From Maratus speciosus (lineage: Eukaryota; Arthropoda; Arachnida; Araneae; Salticidae), in NCBI GenBank assembly GCA_963932465.1, contig OZ010788.1, positions 674,892,484 through 674,956,483 of the forward strand: a stretch of 64,000 nt of DNA, given 5' to 3'. Made by a program: the position numbers and the translations under genes. Positions 21,585 to 33,052 of the stretch are shown here, one piece after another. How positions within the stretch are numbered: the first letter of the stretch is position 1; each line of letters begins with the position of its first letter. Below the pieces are notes generated by a model. That model did not search any database and was not told the DNA's origin. It worked only from the letters and a program-made list of their open reading frames with translations.

Positions 21585-22725
21585 GAAACTTTAATATTTA
21601 ATGTTTAAACTCTTCGCTCCACTCCCCTTGCATATAGTACAAACTATAACACGGATAGCGCAAAATAATAGACAGTTTGGTACTTTTCCACTGTAGGGGC
21701 TTTGGCATTTTTTTTAAAAAGCTTGGTGTAATTGGGGCATCAGAAAGTGAGATTTGGGTACTTTTCTGTTATGCGGACACCATTGTCGCCAAGCGTAATA
21801 GTTGGCGCAAAATCGTGAATTCAAGCATTTGTAAAAAAAAAAAAAAAACCATTGTCGATACTAAAGTGAGCATTTAAAAAATATAACATTTGAAAATTCC
21901 AGATTTTTACGAACTATTTCATCAAATCACAAATATATACTTAAAAAAAGTGAACAAATAACTGCTATAAAATAAAGCAATAAAATAAAACTCATATTAA
22001 ACTGCTGGCATAAAATTACAAACATCTTTTAGCATTTTGAAATAATTGGCGCATTAGCATACATTTTGGCATGGTGTCCGTATAACTGAAAAATATCGAG
22101 ATTTGTTGTCAAATCATATAAACAGCTATGAAAACAAATTCGATGAGCGTTTTTGTTTGTTTTATATGTATATTATTGATGTTTTTATGTACAAATTACA
22201 TCTGTTTCTGTATAAAATTAGAGAAACGGCTTTTTTATGTTAAATAAGTCGCATAAATATCGAAAAAAATGCCCGTGTATATAAAATGAAACAGTGAATA
22301 GGTTCCCGGAAAAGATGTTACCAAATTTCCTTTTTCGCCAAGGCACCTATACTGGAAAAGTACCTAAAGCACATTAAAATCGCGCAGTTAGGAGTTCACA
22401 CAGTACACCGTTGTCTACTGGCGGTTATTTTATTAGTAGCATCGGGAGGAAGATATAAAGATGTACTTTAAATTCTCACCCATAGATTTCGAAAAAATAT
22501 CTTAAAAAAGTGGAGTTTAAATTAAATTTCGGTGACCTCCATTATGAAAGATTAATGGTTTTAAATGGGAATTTCGCCAAATTAGCCAGCTATCGCCAAT
22601 TTGGCTAACATTTGGTGCTACTGTGGCAACCTGCATTAATATTTTTAAAAAATTACTCATTTCAATGAGGCGGTCCTACCGGAATAGTGAGGGACACACA
22701 GAGACTTGGATTTTATATAAATAGA

Positions 22726-24253
22726 TTAGTCTTTTATTTTGATAAATTCTTAAATTTTTTTTGTGTATTTATTTAATCACTTTCTTTAAATATTCTTACT
22801 TGCTTTTGATAACGTTGAACATAAATTATCTTAAAATATTTAAGTGCATATAGTAATATTGCTATGGTTATTACTATTAATTCTATAGACCATTTTTTAA
22901 AATCCGAAACTAAAATATTAAATTTTGATTAATTTTGAAAAGCTCTAACAATACTATTACAGACCTAGAAAATGTTAAATTAAATAAGGCACTAATTAAA
23001 TCGTTAAAATTTTAATAATATCATGCATTATTTAAAGTTCACTTTAATTATTAAAAAAAAAAAAAAAAATGCACAATACATTTGCCTAACTGACTAAAAA
23101 CCTGTCATTAGTATTTATTCAACAATGTATCTAATTAAACTGAAATCTGTAGAAGTTAATCCATATAAATTAGCAATAAACTCAAAATAAATTTTATGTA
23201 CATGCTAAAATAGTAAATTTTATTTACATTCGATAAATTTTAAAGTACATCCAAAACTAAAATTTGTAAATTAAAATACAAACAATTTAAAACTGAAGCT
23301 TTTAGTAAAATTAAAAAGTATAAAATAAACAAATTGTAATACTAAAATATCCATTATTTAATGACGTTTAATTTTATTTTAAAGAAATCGCACTAAATTT
23401 CATATCTGACTATTATTAGTTTTTGTTCTAAAATTTAAACAATAAAAATAATATGCCAAATGAAATGTCGTTGTCTAATCTTCAAATCAGTGTTAAAAGT
23501 ACAATAAAATATTTTCATGGTCACACAAAACTTTAAACTACATTAAATATTTTATGATTTTACTACTATTATTATTTGTATTTAAAAATATTGTTAAACT
23601 TTTAACTGTATAATTTAAAATATAGTAAAATAAGTGAATTACAATAGTAAAATAAATGAATTATAATTGTAGAATAAAGGTATTATAATAGTAAAATAAA
23701 CGAATTGCAATAGTAAAGTTATATATCTTTATTATAGTACTAAAATTTAATTTAATTGTTAAAAGAAAAATATAATGCACATTAGATTTATCTATCAAAC
23801 TAAAAAAATATTTTTTAAATGCATTCTATATAATAATTAAATCCAAAAATTTGCCGTAAAATGTGTCATTTAAAAGAACACAAATGCATTCCAAATCCGA
23901 AACAATAATTAGGTTTTTAAAAAATATAATAATTATATAAAAACATATTACACAACACTCTCTCTCGCGTACAAACATGTGGTAAGTTATAGCTTATGTT
24001 CAGCATTGTACATCAGAAGCCGGCAAAAGCATTAGAAGTAATATAAATAAGTAAATGCATATACAAAATTAAGATTTATCAAAATAAAACACTTACCTTA
24101 TTTTAAATTGTTGAATAATCCTTTTAAAAAGGCATACAATGTCGAAAACAATGTTTATAAACAACTCACAGAGCCATTGCCATCTACAGTCACTGTGCGT
24201 TCCCTACCTGCTGAGAAATTTTTTCTCGCCTACTAACTGGAATTTCCTCTTGC
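22726..24253. other. Very AT-rich intron sequence
   Basis: Long stretches of A/T words with repeats such as AATAGTAAAATAAACGAATT near 23620-23720. No coding, RNA or clear transposon end is seen apart from the inverted repeat starting at 24254. Confidence 0.5.
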
Positions 24254-24296
24254 AGCCAAAAGGCTTGCTACTCTAGGTGGCAATGACACTGTACAT

Positions 24297-24573
24297 ACAA
24301 ATAATCCAGCAGAATCTAAATAGTGTCCTTTCACTCAACAGAGAGTTCCTTTCTGACAAATCTCCTACATGGCTGAAAGTAAGCCATGCAAGACAAGCCT
24401 GAAAATTGTCTTGGGTGCCTAAGTGTGTGTTACCAATGGAGCTAGAAGCTTTATTGCCTTGTCATGGTTCATAAACATCATGATATTTTCAAAAATATCT
24501 GATATTTTGATATATATCCAATATATATATATATATATATATACACGATATTTTCAAAGTAGTCAACTTATTA
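24297..24573. repeat. Fragment of the TCAGGGTTTGTAAATATC family
   Basis: 24470-24560 resembles the left end of the element at 41187-42156 (ATCATGATATTTTC, AATATCTGATATTTT, GATATATATCC), then is cut by the pogo-like element beginning at 24574. The family appears to resume near 27020 and at 29380-29770. Confidence 0.45.
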
Positions 24574-24846
24574 CAGTAGACTCAAATCCACACAGCTTGG
24601 GACCAGAGAATGTGCGGATTTTAGAGTTTTATAGATTTCTAGTCATTGCTTTGTTCACATTTTTTAAACAGTAATTTGAATGCAAAGAATACAGTCAAAA
24701 TTATAATGAATACTTACAATATAGTAAAATATTAAATTAATTAAGTAAATTAATAAACTAAAATAATAAAAATTAAGATAATTTTTAATATGATAAAACA
24801 TTAAAAGTAAACATCAAGTAAATAATTAATAATGTATAATTAAATA

Positions 24847-25634
24847 CAGTGAAATACGTTTAACACGAAACTGGGGGGACCGAAAATGTTTTTCGTGTTA
24901 AAAGAATTTCGCATTAAAAGATTCTTAAAAAAAGAACAAAACTCAAATATTTTCAACGTCAAATTTATTTCGATTTCCTGTTAAACTACTAGTAAGTTGG
25001 AACCATTAGAATAAAAAGCAAGTAAACAAAATATTGTTTTTTGGAGAAAAAAAATCAGATATCCTTTTTTGAAGTGTCTTTTTCAACATTCTGAGATATA
25101 GTTAGTTTGAACCAAATAAGCTAAGCTGTCTCTAAATCTTCGAGCTTAGCAGATCTCATATGTTTTTTCTCAGGCTTAAACATACTGCGCTCAAACATTA
25201 ACATAATGGAATCCCTGTTTTTCATTATTGTTGATAATGTAGAATTGGCAATGCAAAACTCTTTGGAGATTTCTTTTTTCGTCCTTCTTTTTCATCAACT
25301 GCATTATGCAGCTTCATCTTTTTTGAAGCAAAATAGCTGTTTGTTTTTGCACCGATTTCTGAGCCATTGTGCTCATAAAACATAAGCTAATTTACAAAAA
25401 ACACGAAATTCTCTTATTTTCACCCAAATTTTAGTAGTTTTAACACAAAATTCACCAATTTCAACATAAACTAACTAGCTCGAAAGCGAATTTTTTCCAT
25501 GTTAAACGATTTTTGTTTCGTGATAAAAGAACAAAAATGTATTAAATTGCATCATATACTATCCGGACCGTTATATCATTTTGTGTTAACCGATTTTCCA
25601 TGTTAAGCATTTTCGTGTTAAAGGAATTTCAATG
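24847..25634 (-). pseudogene. Decayed pogo/Tigger element, N-terminal transposase remnant
   Basis: Ends CAGTGAAATACGTTTAACAC and GTGTTAAAGGAATTTCAATG with TA on both sides. On the minus strand between about 25350 and 25120, broken frames read KEISKEFCIANSTLSTIMKN and then FERSMFKPEKKH. This matches the helix-turn-helix DNA-binding region at the start of CENP-B/pogo-type transposases. The catalytic region is missing. Frameshifts and the deletion make it non-functional. Confidence 0.7.
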
Positions 25635-25639
25635 TATGT

Positions 25640-26740
25640 ACCTCTATTTTGCGAACTTTTCCTTGGAACCAAGAACATTTTGCGAATTTCTTTGTAAAAT
25701 AACCTCCAAATAGCGAAGTGCATTCTCTACTTAACGAACTTTTTATTGTGATCTAAATTTTTTTTTCTCCCAATTTCTCAAAATATTTCTGGACATTTCA
25801 AACTTATTCTTTCTTTTAACACATTTTATGATGTTCAATGGCCTTGAACTGGTTTTACAAGGCGCCTTCTTTGTCAGCAGTGATAATTCGGTAAGTACGG
25901 AGGACGAAGACGATACTTCCTTAGAGTAACTTTTAAAAAATGTGGATACAGCTGAGAAAAAAAGAAGAAATTATTAACTATGATGTGCTGATTGATGACT
26001 GTATTTCATTTAATTCTGAAATTGAGAGCTAGGTCACAACTGGAACCTGAGACCCAATTGGATATTTTCAACAGTGAAAAATAAAAACAATACAGCAATT
26101 GAATTGCGATGAAGACGAATATGATCATGATGCAGGAATTAACAAAACTTCGTATGATGAAATGCTAAAATCATTTGAAACAATCAGACGCGGATTACAG
26201 TTAAAGGAAAATACGCATGAAGGGGTTTCTGGTGAATTGCAAAGATGCGAAACGTATTATAAGAGAAAGCACTTTTTTAAATGAAAAACTAAGGTAAAAT
26301 TAACAGTTTTTCAGAAATTAAATTTAAGGACGCATGTGGTAATGTATGGTTAAAATTATTTGTTATAATAATATTGAATACGATAATGTCATTAAAGTTC
26401 GTTAATTTCAATGTAAAACTATTTATATTAAACTGAAAATACAATGTATTGTTTACCCGGACAATGTTTTGTTTTCCTCGCAGATTTCAAAGATTTAAAC
26501 ACATAGAAAAAATGAATTGATGATAGGTATTGGTGGGTAAAATAAATAAAACAATTAGATATAATTTATAAAAAAAGTGTGATTAATTACTTTTATTAAA
26601 AATATTTAGTGCTTATGAATTAAAAATCTGTTTTATGTAGATTAAAGTATTTTAAACGGTGAATCTCTATTTAACGAATTTCCCATATAACAAACTTTTT
26701 TCCGGGATTTAGCGACTTCGTTAAATAGAGGTTCGACTGT
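25640..26740 (+). pseudogene. Decayed pogo-like element, C-terminal transposase remnant
   Basis: The right end reads CGTTAAATAGAGGTTCGACTG followed by TA, and the left end carries the matching but worn CCTCTATTTTGCGAAC. At 26099-26284 a plus-strand frame with SYDEMLKSFETIRRGLQLKE resembles the acidic C-terminal tail of pogo/jerky-type transposases. The DNA-binding and catalytic parts are not recognisable. Its worn left end directly abuts the neighbouring element. Confidence 0.55.
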
Positions 26741-26942
26741 ATATAATAAAGATCAGATATATTTTTCCTAAATTATTCAATGAAACTTGCCTCATGAAGG
26801 TATTCTTACTAATTCACATAAAAATCATAAAATAAGGAAGATTTATTTCAGGTTTAGCCAGACTTAAAATCCAAAAAAGCTTGATTACTTCATAAATATA
26901 TTTGGTGAAAAGATTGTGATACCAGTGATATCAGCCATATCT

Positions 26943-26977
<35 letters not shown>

Positions 26978-27219
26978 GAGCAGATTTAAGGGTTGCGTAT
27001 TTGAGGGAGTCTACTGTACTAATAATACATATTTTCAAACTATAGGTGTAAATTGGCAGTCACCATTCGCCATGTGGCGATTAAAAAATCTGTTATTGAT
27101 CGCCAACTGAAATACAACTTTTTTCATGGAAATATGCATCTCTACTTTGATTACATCTGGTTAATTATTTTTCCTACCGGATGCAAACAGATTTCAACGA
27201 TTTAGCTATATTTTCAATA

Positions 27220-28086
27220 CAGTACATCTCAAAAATCCTGTCTTTTAAAATCTGCATTCATTTCAAAATGTAAACAATGAAATTCGCAATTAAGAAGTAT
27301 TCTTTATAATCTTTATTCCAAATAGCAGTGAACGAAAATAAAATAATTTTTAATGTAAATTTATGGGAAAATGGCAATGGCACAGGATATTACACAAATA
27401 AAACGCTTTTATTTCACAGATACATACATGCAAGAAAATGTAAAATAATAGAAATTGATGAGAGATATAAACAAGCGCAGAAAAGTTTTAGTAGTGGCAC
27501 CATCTATCGACAGCCAAAGAAAATAGCAAATTAATTTATTTTATATTTCATGCATATTTCATTCATATTATTTTATATTTAATGCGATATAAAATATGGC
27601 CCGGCTGTTTATCTATCCAAAATCAGGTTGAAGATAAAGATTTTTCGCTTAACCTTACCACAAACTAAAACCGAAACAAAATACCAAATGCTAATTTTTG
27701 AAGAAGGTTTTAGGAGAAGATTTTGAAGTTTTTTGAGTAGCAGAGTTGGATAGACCAACAGGGAATAATGGCTTTTTAAAGAATTCAAAAGAAACCTCAA
27801 CAAGAGGAAATGGAAGTTCTCAATCAAAGGAGTTCATAAGAAATGTTTAAAAATTGTAACAAAAAATAATTTTGGATATTAAAATGATAATGTACAGGTA
27901 AACAAGAGACTCAAGTTTTGATTTGGTTAAATTGAATTATTACATGCTCTTCTTGGAAATAAAAAAGGTATGTTCAAAAAAAAATAAATCATTTAATCCA
28001 GAATCTACAAAACTCTAAAATCCGCAAAATTCTAAAATCTGCACAGCCTTTGGTCCCAACCTGTGCGGATTTTTGAGACTCTACTA
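27220..28086. mobile_element. pogo-like element (CAGTAGACTC family), 0.87 kb
   Basis: Left CAGTACATCTCAAAAATCC, right GGATTTTTGAGACTCTACTA, with TA at 27218-27219 and 28087-28088. The subterminal ATGTAAACAATGAAATT matches the copy at 819-1416. Two short frames inside (27328-27534 plus, 27609-27827 minus) are not recognised. Confidence 0.65.
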
Positions 28087-29350
28087 TATTTCTTTTTTTT
28101 TTGGCCATGTGCTCGCTGTTCAGTTGGATTCTTTTTTCAAGAAATACAGTTTTATTCTGCAAAATATATTCATCAGTTTTGATTCCACATGCATTTCAAT
28201 TTATTCTTTTTTTTCACCGGATGCAAATGCAAGTGAATTTTAACCCTTTCAGGTCTGGTGTGCTATTAATAGTACATGTCTTTTCATCGAGTATTATTTT
28301 GTCTTAAAAATTACTTTTGTTACTATCTACATATAGTAATAATAGTATATGGCTATGCCTTTCTTATTATGATTTCATTTATATTTGGACATATAACAAT
28401 AACAATAAAAGTTTGCTTAGATCTCTTTGCACCGTTGGTGATTCTTTTATTTTATACATATATTTCACTCTTTAAATTTAAAATATCTAGGTTACTTTTC
28501 TGAACAAATTGTGTGATAAAAGACAAAAAACATTAGAAAGTTATTTGTTAAACCCTGTTGTAATACGATATTTTCCAAATGTCTACAAAAACTCTTCCTT
28601 AACCTATTATCAAATAAATATGAATTGAATAGTACACGAAATAAGTACATTCGTTAGAATGCAGACAATGAGATAATATTTAAACTTCAGTAAATCTATT
28701 TGGATTAACTATGACTAACAATGTTAAAGTAAAAGTAATTTTGCTCTCAAAATTGAAAAAAAAAATCTGACCTTTAAAGGGTTAAAGACATTGCAATATC
28801 TTCAATATGGTAGATCAATTAGATTGTTTATCTTCAAAAGATACTGTTTAATCCTGCGAAATACACTCATCAGCTTGGATATCAACTATATGTAATGTGT
28901 GTAGTATGTTAATAACACATTTACTTATTAAATAAAATCGAAATAACATTTTATTTGTGTTTTATTTGATTGGTTTTTTTTTTACTTTATACATCTGTTG
29001 GAATGGTGATTTAGTTATTTTTTTATATAAAGAAAGTAACAGTAATTTGATTGATAATTGTGCTTATGAACATATACAAATAATCCAAAAATATATTCTA
29101 AAAAAGTTAATATGATATTAGATTTTGTGGTTTTAAAGTAATTTTCTTGAAGTTCGACTGCTTCCCTATTCTTATCACAAATAGTTTGCTGGTATAAAAA
29201 CTCTGACGTATAGAAAAATACGTATATATACAACGATTATAGTTTATCTAGATGTCAAGAAAGTTTGAAACATTATAGTGGCCACTAACTTAAAAAAGTG
29301 GCCACTAATGAAACTGAGTCTACCGGTCACTGGCTACTAACTCAATTTCC
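28087..29350. other. AT-rich intron
   Basis: No gene is seen. Near 29278-29335 the word GTGGCCACTAA is repeated; similar words occur at 43320-43360 and 45370-45440. Confidence 0.45.
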
Positions 29351-29379
29351 CAATTTTCACCTATATTTCAAACATAATA

Positions 29380-29770
29380 TAAATTAGAAACTAAAACATA
29401 TTGCACTTAACAAATGTCTTTCACTTTTCCTTTAGAACAAAACTGACGATCAACCAATTCAAAACAGACAGAATTTGATTTATATAATCATAAAAAAATA
29501 AATCATAAGATCTAATATCAAATACGTAGGAAATTTTGTTTTATGAAACGCAATTTTAAATACAAAACAGTTTAACTGAAAATTTTGAACATAAATGTAA
29601 GCTTGTCTGTGTTTTCATTCCCTAACATGTTGTACAGTTTAAGCTGAACTAAACCACAAAAGGTTCTTTTCTAATGAAGCTGTAAATAACTGATTATCTA
29701 AACACTATCTTTCAACGGCTGTTCTCAATTAATAACGCCCCACATAGTTATTGGTTCTACATTTAACCCG
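29380..29770. repeat. Diverged copy of the TCAGGGTTTGTAAATATC family, left half
   Basis: It aligns by eye with 41310-41710 (AAACATATTGCACTTAA, CCCTAACATGTTGTACAGTT, TCTTTCAACGGCTGTTCT). The matching right half resumes at 31400-31700, so about 1.6 kb of other sequence interrupts it. Confidence 0.65.
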
Positions 29771-31395
29771 TAAGCACATGCGCACGGATAAATCTCATCC
29801 CAATCACATTTTTTCTTTAAAAAAAAAAAAAAAAAAAGGATAAATTTTTTGAGGATGCTTCTGATCTACCTTGTACTTTACAGGGTCAAGGTCTAGAAGG
29901 GGTGCGTGAAGCAATGTTTTTTCTTTGTTAACTAGGAGGGGAGAAATCATGGACCTATGAAGATTAAATGAGGCGACATAAATGCCGTCACTTGAAGCTG
30001 TTCCTACCCCCTGTTTTCGCCATATTTGACTGCGTTGAGCTGCGCTGTGAGCCAGTTTCTTCTCGCTGCGCAAATCAATTATGGTAAAAGCCAAATATGG
30101 AAGATGCCGGAGAGGGGGAAAGAACTCATCTTTCTGCTTCAATGCTCTCCACGGTGCTAGATTGATATGTCATCTCCTTTTAATACTCATAGCTCCATGG
30201 GAGAAATATACCTCTTGCGATTAACTAATCCCAAGTGTGTACAAACATTACATTTCGTTATGTTCATTATTTCTTATGGGATAACACACACTAAAATAAT
30301 TTTAATGAAAGACTAACATAAAAGCTCCTAGTATATATTGATGAAAGGGTATTAAATGTAATTAACATCAATTTTGTGAAAAAATTCATCTTTTGAGGTG
30401 TAAAACAAATCTAAAAAAAAAAAAACATTTTTACAGAAACTGCTACAAAATCTGAAAATAACTATGAAAAGCATGTTTTTTGCCCCTAAAAGAAGTAGCA
30501 CCGATGCATTTTACAATATAGAACAGTAGATTTGTTTTTAAAATGCATTTAGCCAAAAATGTAATGGGAGACAAAATTGGGTGAGATTTATGTAGCACGC
30601 ATGTCAGGCCCTTATTATTTGCCTAAAACGTTATTTGCATTCTTTCAACCAAATTATTAACTAATTATTACAATTATAATAAGCACAATTATAACTTTCC
30701 AACCGGGTAAGTATAATTGTATTATAACGTATAATACAATTTTTCGAACATCCGACCTATCACAATGCTCTTCTTGAGCCTGAAAACGATGGAATACAAA
30801 ATTTAGTGAAAATCGTTAGTCGTTTTCTAGGTAAAATAAGCTTGATCCACGTTGATTCAAAAAACCACAAACATTTGTAATAATTAACTAATAATAACCC
30901 ACAAACATTGGTTAACAGAACAAACGTTATTTGCACGGGTAAATCGGGATTTTGACCAGGGGTCCCCAAATGCATACATTAAATTATAAGATGATAATTC
31001 CATAAGATGAAGTTATTAAATTCATCTTAAAGCAATACAACAAGTTGCTAAAGTTATATAAAAAGATTTTTTTTTTCTGTACTAAGTAAAAAAGGGTATT
31101 TTTATTAATTAAGGTAGTACTTAATTAATTAACAGAGCTAAGATTTTCTGCTATTTAAAATCCAAAGTGCGAAAATATTGTTTATGCATAGCATTACACA
31201 TACACTTATGACTGACCATCAGTTCTATTTGAATAATGTAGCAACGATTCGAATGCCCCCCACCCCCCAATTTATCTTTGCCCAGGGCCCCAATTAGTCA
31301 TGATCGGGGCCTGACCCATGCAGCAATGTAATGGAAAGGGGCGCGTACGCTGGCTGACGGGTAAAGTTCAGCCTGAAATGCAAAGCTTGGAAAAG
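29771..31395. other. Insertion region between two halves of an older repeat
   Basis: 29880-30180 is less AT-rich than its surroundings and has a 112-codon minus-strand frame that I do not recognise. A run of 20 A lies at 29819-29837. 30733-30871 is a near-identical piece of the first Helitron array unit (33199-33330). No gene is supported. Confidence 0.4.
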
Positions 31396-31399
31396 ATAT

Positions 31400-31713
31400 T
31401 TGTTTTCTTCTTTGGCAAAAAAGTCACTGCCAAAGACGAAAATCCTTTGTGTACAGAACAATACAGTCAATAACAATTAAAAAATTCATTTAAATTTGTT
31501 TTGTCTGAAAATATCAAAAATATGCATAATATTTTGAAAATAAATATAAAATATGAAAATATAAAACATTTTGATAGTTGGAAAATAAACATCAAATATA
31601 TATATATCACCAATCACTGTGTCTTGTACTAAAAAAAATGTATCTTGAAAATAAAAGCCAATAAACTTCTGGCTTATAAAATTGCTATTAGAAAGAATTA
31701 AAATTTCCGTCAA
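31400..31713. repeat. Diverged copy of the TCAGGGTTTGTAAATATC family, right half
   Basis: It matches 41805-41960 (TCACTGCCAAAGACGAAAAT, GAACAATACAGTCAATAAC). It is followed by the family's ATATTTTGAAAATAAATAT-type repeats. Confidence 0.6.
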
Positions 31714-31721
31714 CTAAATTT

Positions 31722-31919
31722 GGTACTTTTTGGTTAGCCGGGCGCCAGTGTTATATATACATATTTATATACATACATATATGTATATATACATATATAT
31801 TTACATATATATATATGTGTGTATATATAAAATATGTGTATAGTATATGTATATATATATGTATATTTACATATATGTATGTATATATAACACTGGCGCC
31901 CGGCTAACCGAAAAGTACC
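31722..31919. mobile_element. Palindromic MITE (GGTACTTTTTGGTTAGCC family), copy a
   Basis: 198 bases between a perfect 8-bp duplication CTAAATTT (31714-31721 and 31920-31927). Ends GGTACTTTTTGGTTAGCCGG and CCGGCTAACCGAAAAGTACC continue through GCGCCAGTGTTATATATAC. The centre is alternating TA/CA sequence, so the whole element is one hairpin. Confidence 0.9.
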
Positions 31920-31927
31920 CTAAATTT

Positions 31928-32880
31928 TTGTCAATTACTATCAACATACCATAAATAGAAACATTAAACAGATCACAAAAGAACAGTAAGGAAACAAAAA
32001 CTTCATACAGAATGAATTTAAATTATTGTTGAAAAAAAAAAAAATTCTTATTTTTTATTTTGATCTTAAGAGACAGAGACAAAATTTAATTTTATTCTAT
32101 TTTCACAATCTCAAGAATTTTGAAATCAGTCTTTGCTCCCATGCCACCCTACCCCTTTAAAAAAGAAATGTGAACATTTTTTGTTGATGCCGAGACAGAT
32201 TTTACCATCTGTACCATATTGTATATAAAAATAAATAAATGTCTTTATATTAAATGTACAAACATTAAAAGAAATTGCTTGTGTAAATGAAACAGAGAAT
32301 AGATTGTCAGAAAATATGTTGCCAAGTTTAATTCTCTTCCCAAGGCCATTTTATCTATATCGACAAGGACCCACACAGCAAATAAAGCCCAATTTTCTTT
32401 TGTCTCAAAAAATAGAAATGCAGAAGATACAAATAAAAAATAAATGTTATTTATACAGGGCGGGTCAAAAATCCTTACACATTTCCAAATTTAATAAAAA
32501 ATTAATCAGTTGCCATACAGTTTGGAGTTTGGATCAACACATTTCTCACTATCAAAAATTTTGTCTAAGCAAATAAAAATAAAATGTAGTTTCAAAATTT
32601 GCTCACAAATGGCATTATACTTTTAAAAAGCATCGAAAACTGAAGATATGCAGCTATACAAAAACATTTTAATGTGTGGAATGAAACTAAGTAGCATTTG
32701 AGCCACAAAAGGTACTGCATATTGAAATAGAGTAGTAGAGTGAACAAAATAAATGGTCTAACTGCTTATCTTGCATTTTTTATACTTATGTATACTGCCA
32801 GGGCAAATTCTGGCACTAAATTTAATTGCTTAAACAAAGAATGAAAAATATGATAATCATGAAAAATATTTTTGTAAATT
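31928..32880. other. AT-rich intron with repeat pieces
   Basis: No gene is seen. 32285-32370 repeats internal Helitron-family words (AGAAAATATGTTGCCAAGTT, CAAGGCCATTTT). ACAGGGCGGGTCAAAAATCC at 32456 looks like one end of a transposon, but no partner end was found. Confidence 0.4.
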
Positions 32881-32923
32881 TTGTGTAAAAATTTCATGCT
32901 CAAATTAAGCATAAAATATTTTC

Positions 32924-33042
32924 GGTACTTTTTGGTTAGCCGGGTGGTAGTGTTATATATACATACATACATGTAAATATACATATATTGTGTATATATA
33001 TATATATATATATAACACTGGCGCCCGGTTAACCAAAAAGTA
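32924..33042. mobile_element. Palindromic MITE (GGTACTTTTTGGTTAGCC family), copy b
   Basis: Ends GGTACTTTTTGGTTAGCCGG and CCGGTTAACCAAAAAGTA with a TA-rich centre. A third end of the same type, AACAAAAAAGTACC (36119-36132), lies on the far side of the Helitron at 33053-36117. There is no direct duplication; the outer flanks are inverted copies (32881-32923 against 36133-36178). Confidence 0.75.
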
Positions 33043-33052
33043 TATATATATA

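Larger units (their letters stand above)
18157..22725 (-). mobile_element. Helitron (family H1), 4.6 kb, non-autonomous, with nested MITEs
   Basis: Read on the minus strand, it starts A|TCTATTTATATAAAATCCAA and ends in a hairpin CCGTCATTTTTGACGGG followed about 9 bases later by CTAG|T. This is the classic Helitron layout: TC start, hairpin near the 3' end, CTRR terminus, insertion between A and T. A short relative with the same two ends lies at 44698-45293. No Rep/helicase frame is present. The interior contains duplicated segments of the family (words such as AGAAAATACGTTGGCAAACT and CGCCAAGG recur near 20460 and 22300) and three palindromic MITEs. Confidence 0.8.
16556..24296. mobile_element. 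7.7-kb block bounded by 43-bp inverted repeats
   Basis: The left end TGTACATTGTCATTGCCACC (16556-16599) is the reverse complement of the right end (24254-24296) at about 38 of 43 positions, continuing through AAGCCTTCTGGCTG. It could be one large transposon or two copies of a repeat in opposite orientation; I see no clear target duplication. The interior holds poly-T/AT repeats, a Helitron and MITEs. Confidence 0.45.
24574..27016. mobile_element. pogo-like element (CAGTAGACTC family), 2.4 kb, with two inner remnants
   Basis: Ends CAGTAGACTCAAATCC and ATTTGAGGGAGTCTACTG with TA at 24572-24573 and 27017-27018. Most of its length is the two older pogo-like remnants at 24847-25634 and about 25640-26740, plus a run of over 30 T near 26950. 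Confidence 0.65.

Noticed and set aside
29804..30142. 112-codon minus-strand frame
   Set aside because: It lies in a less AT-rich repeat-like patch, shows no recognisable domain and includes a homopolymer-encoded phenylalanine run; evidence is insufficient to call a gene.
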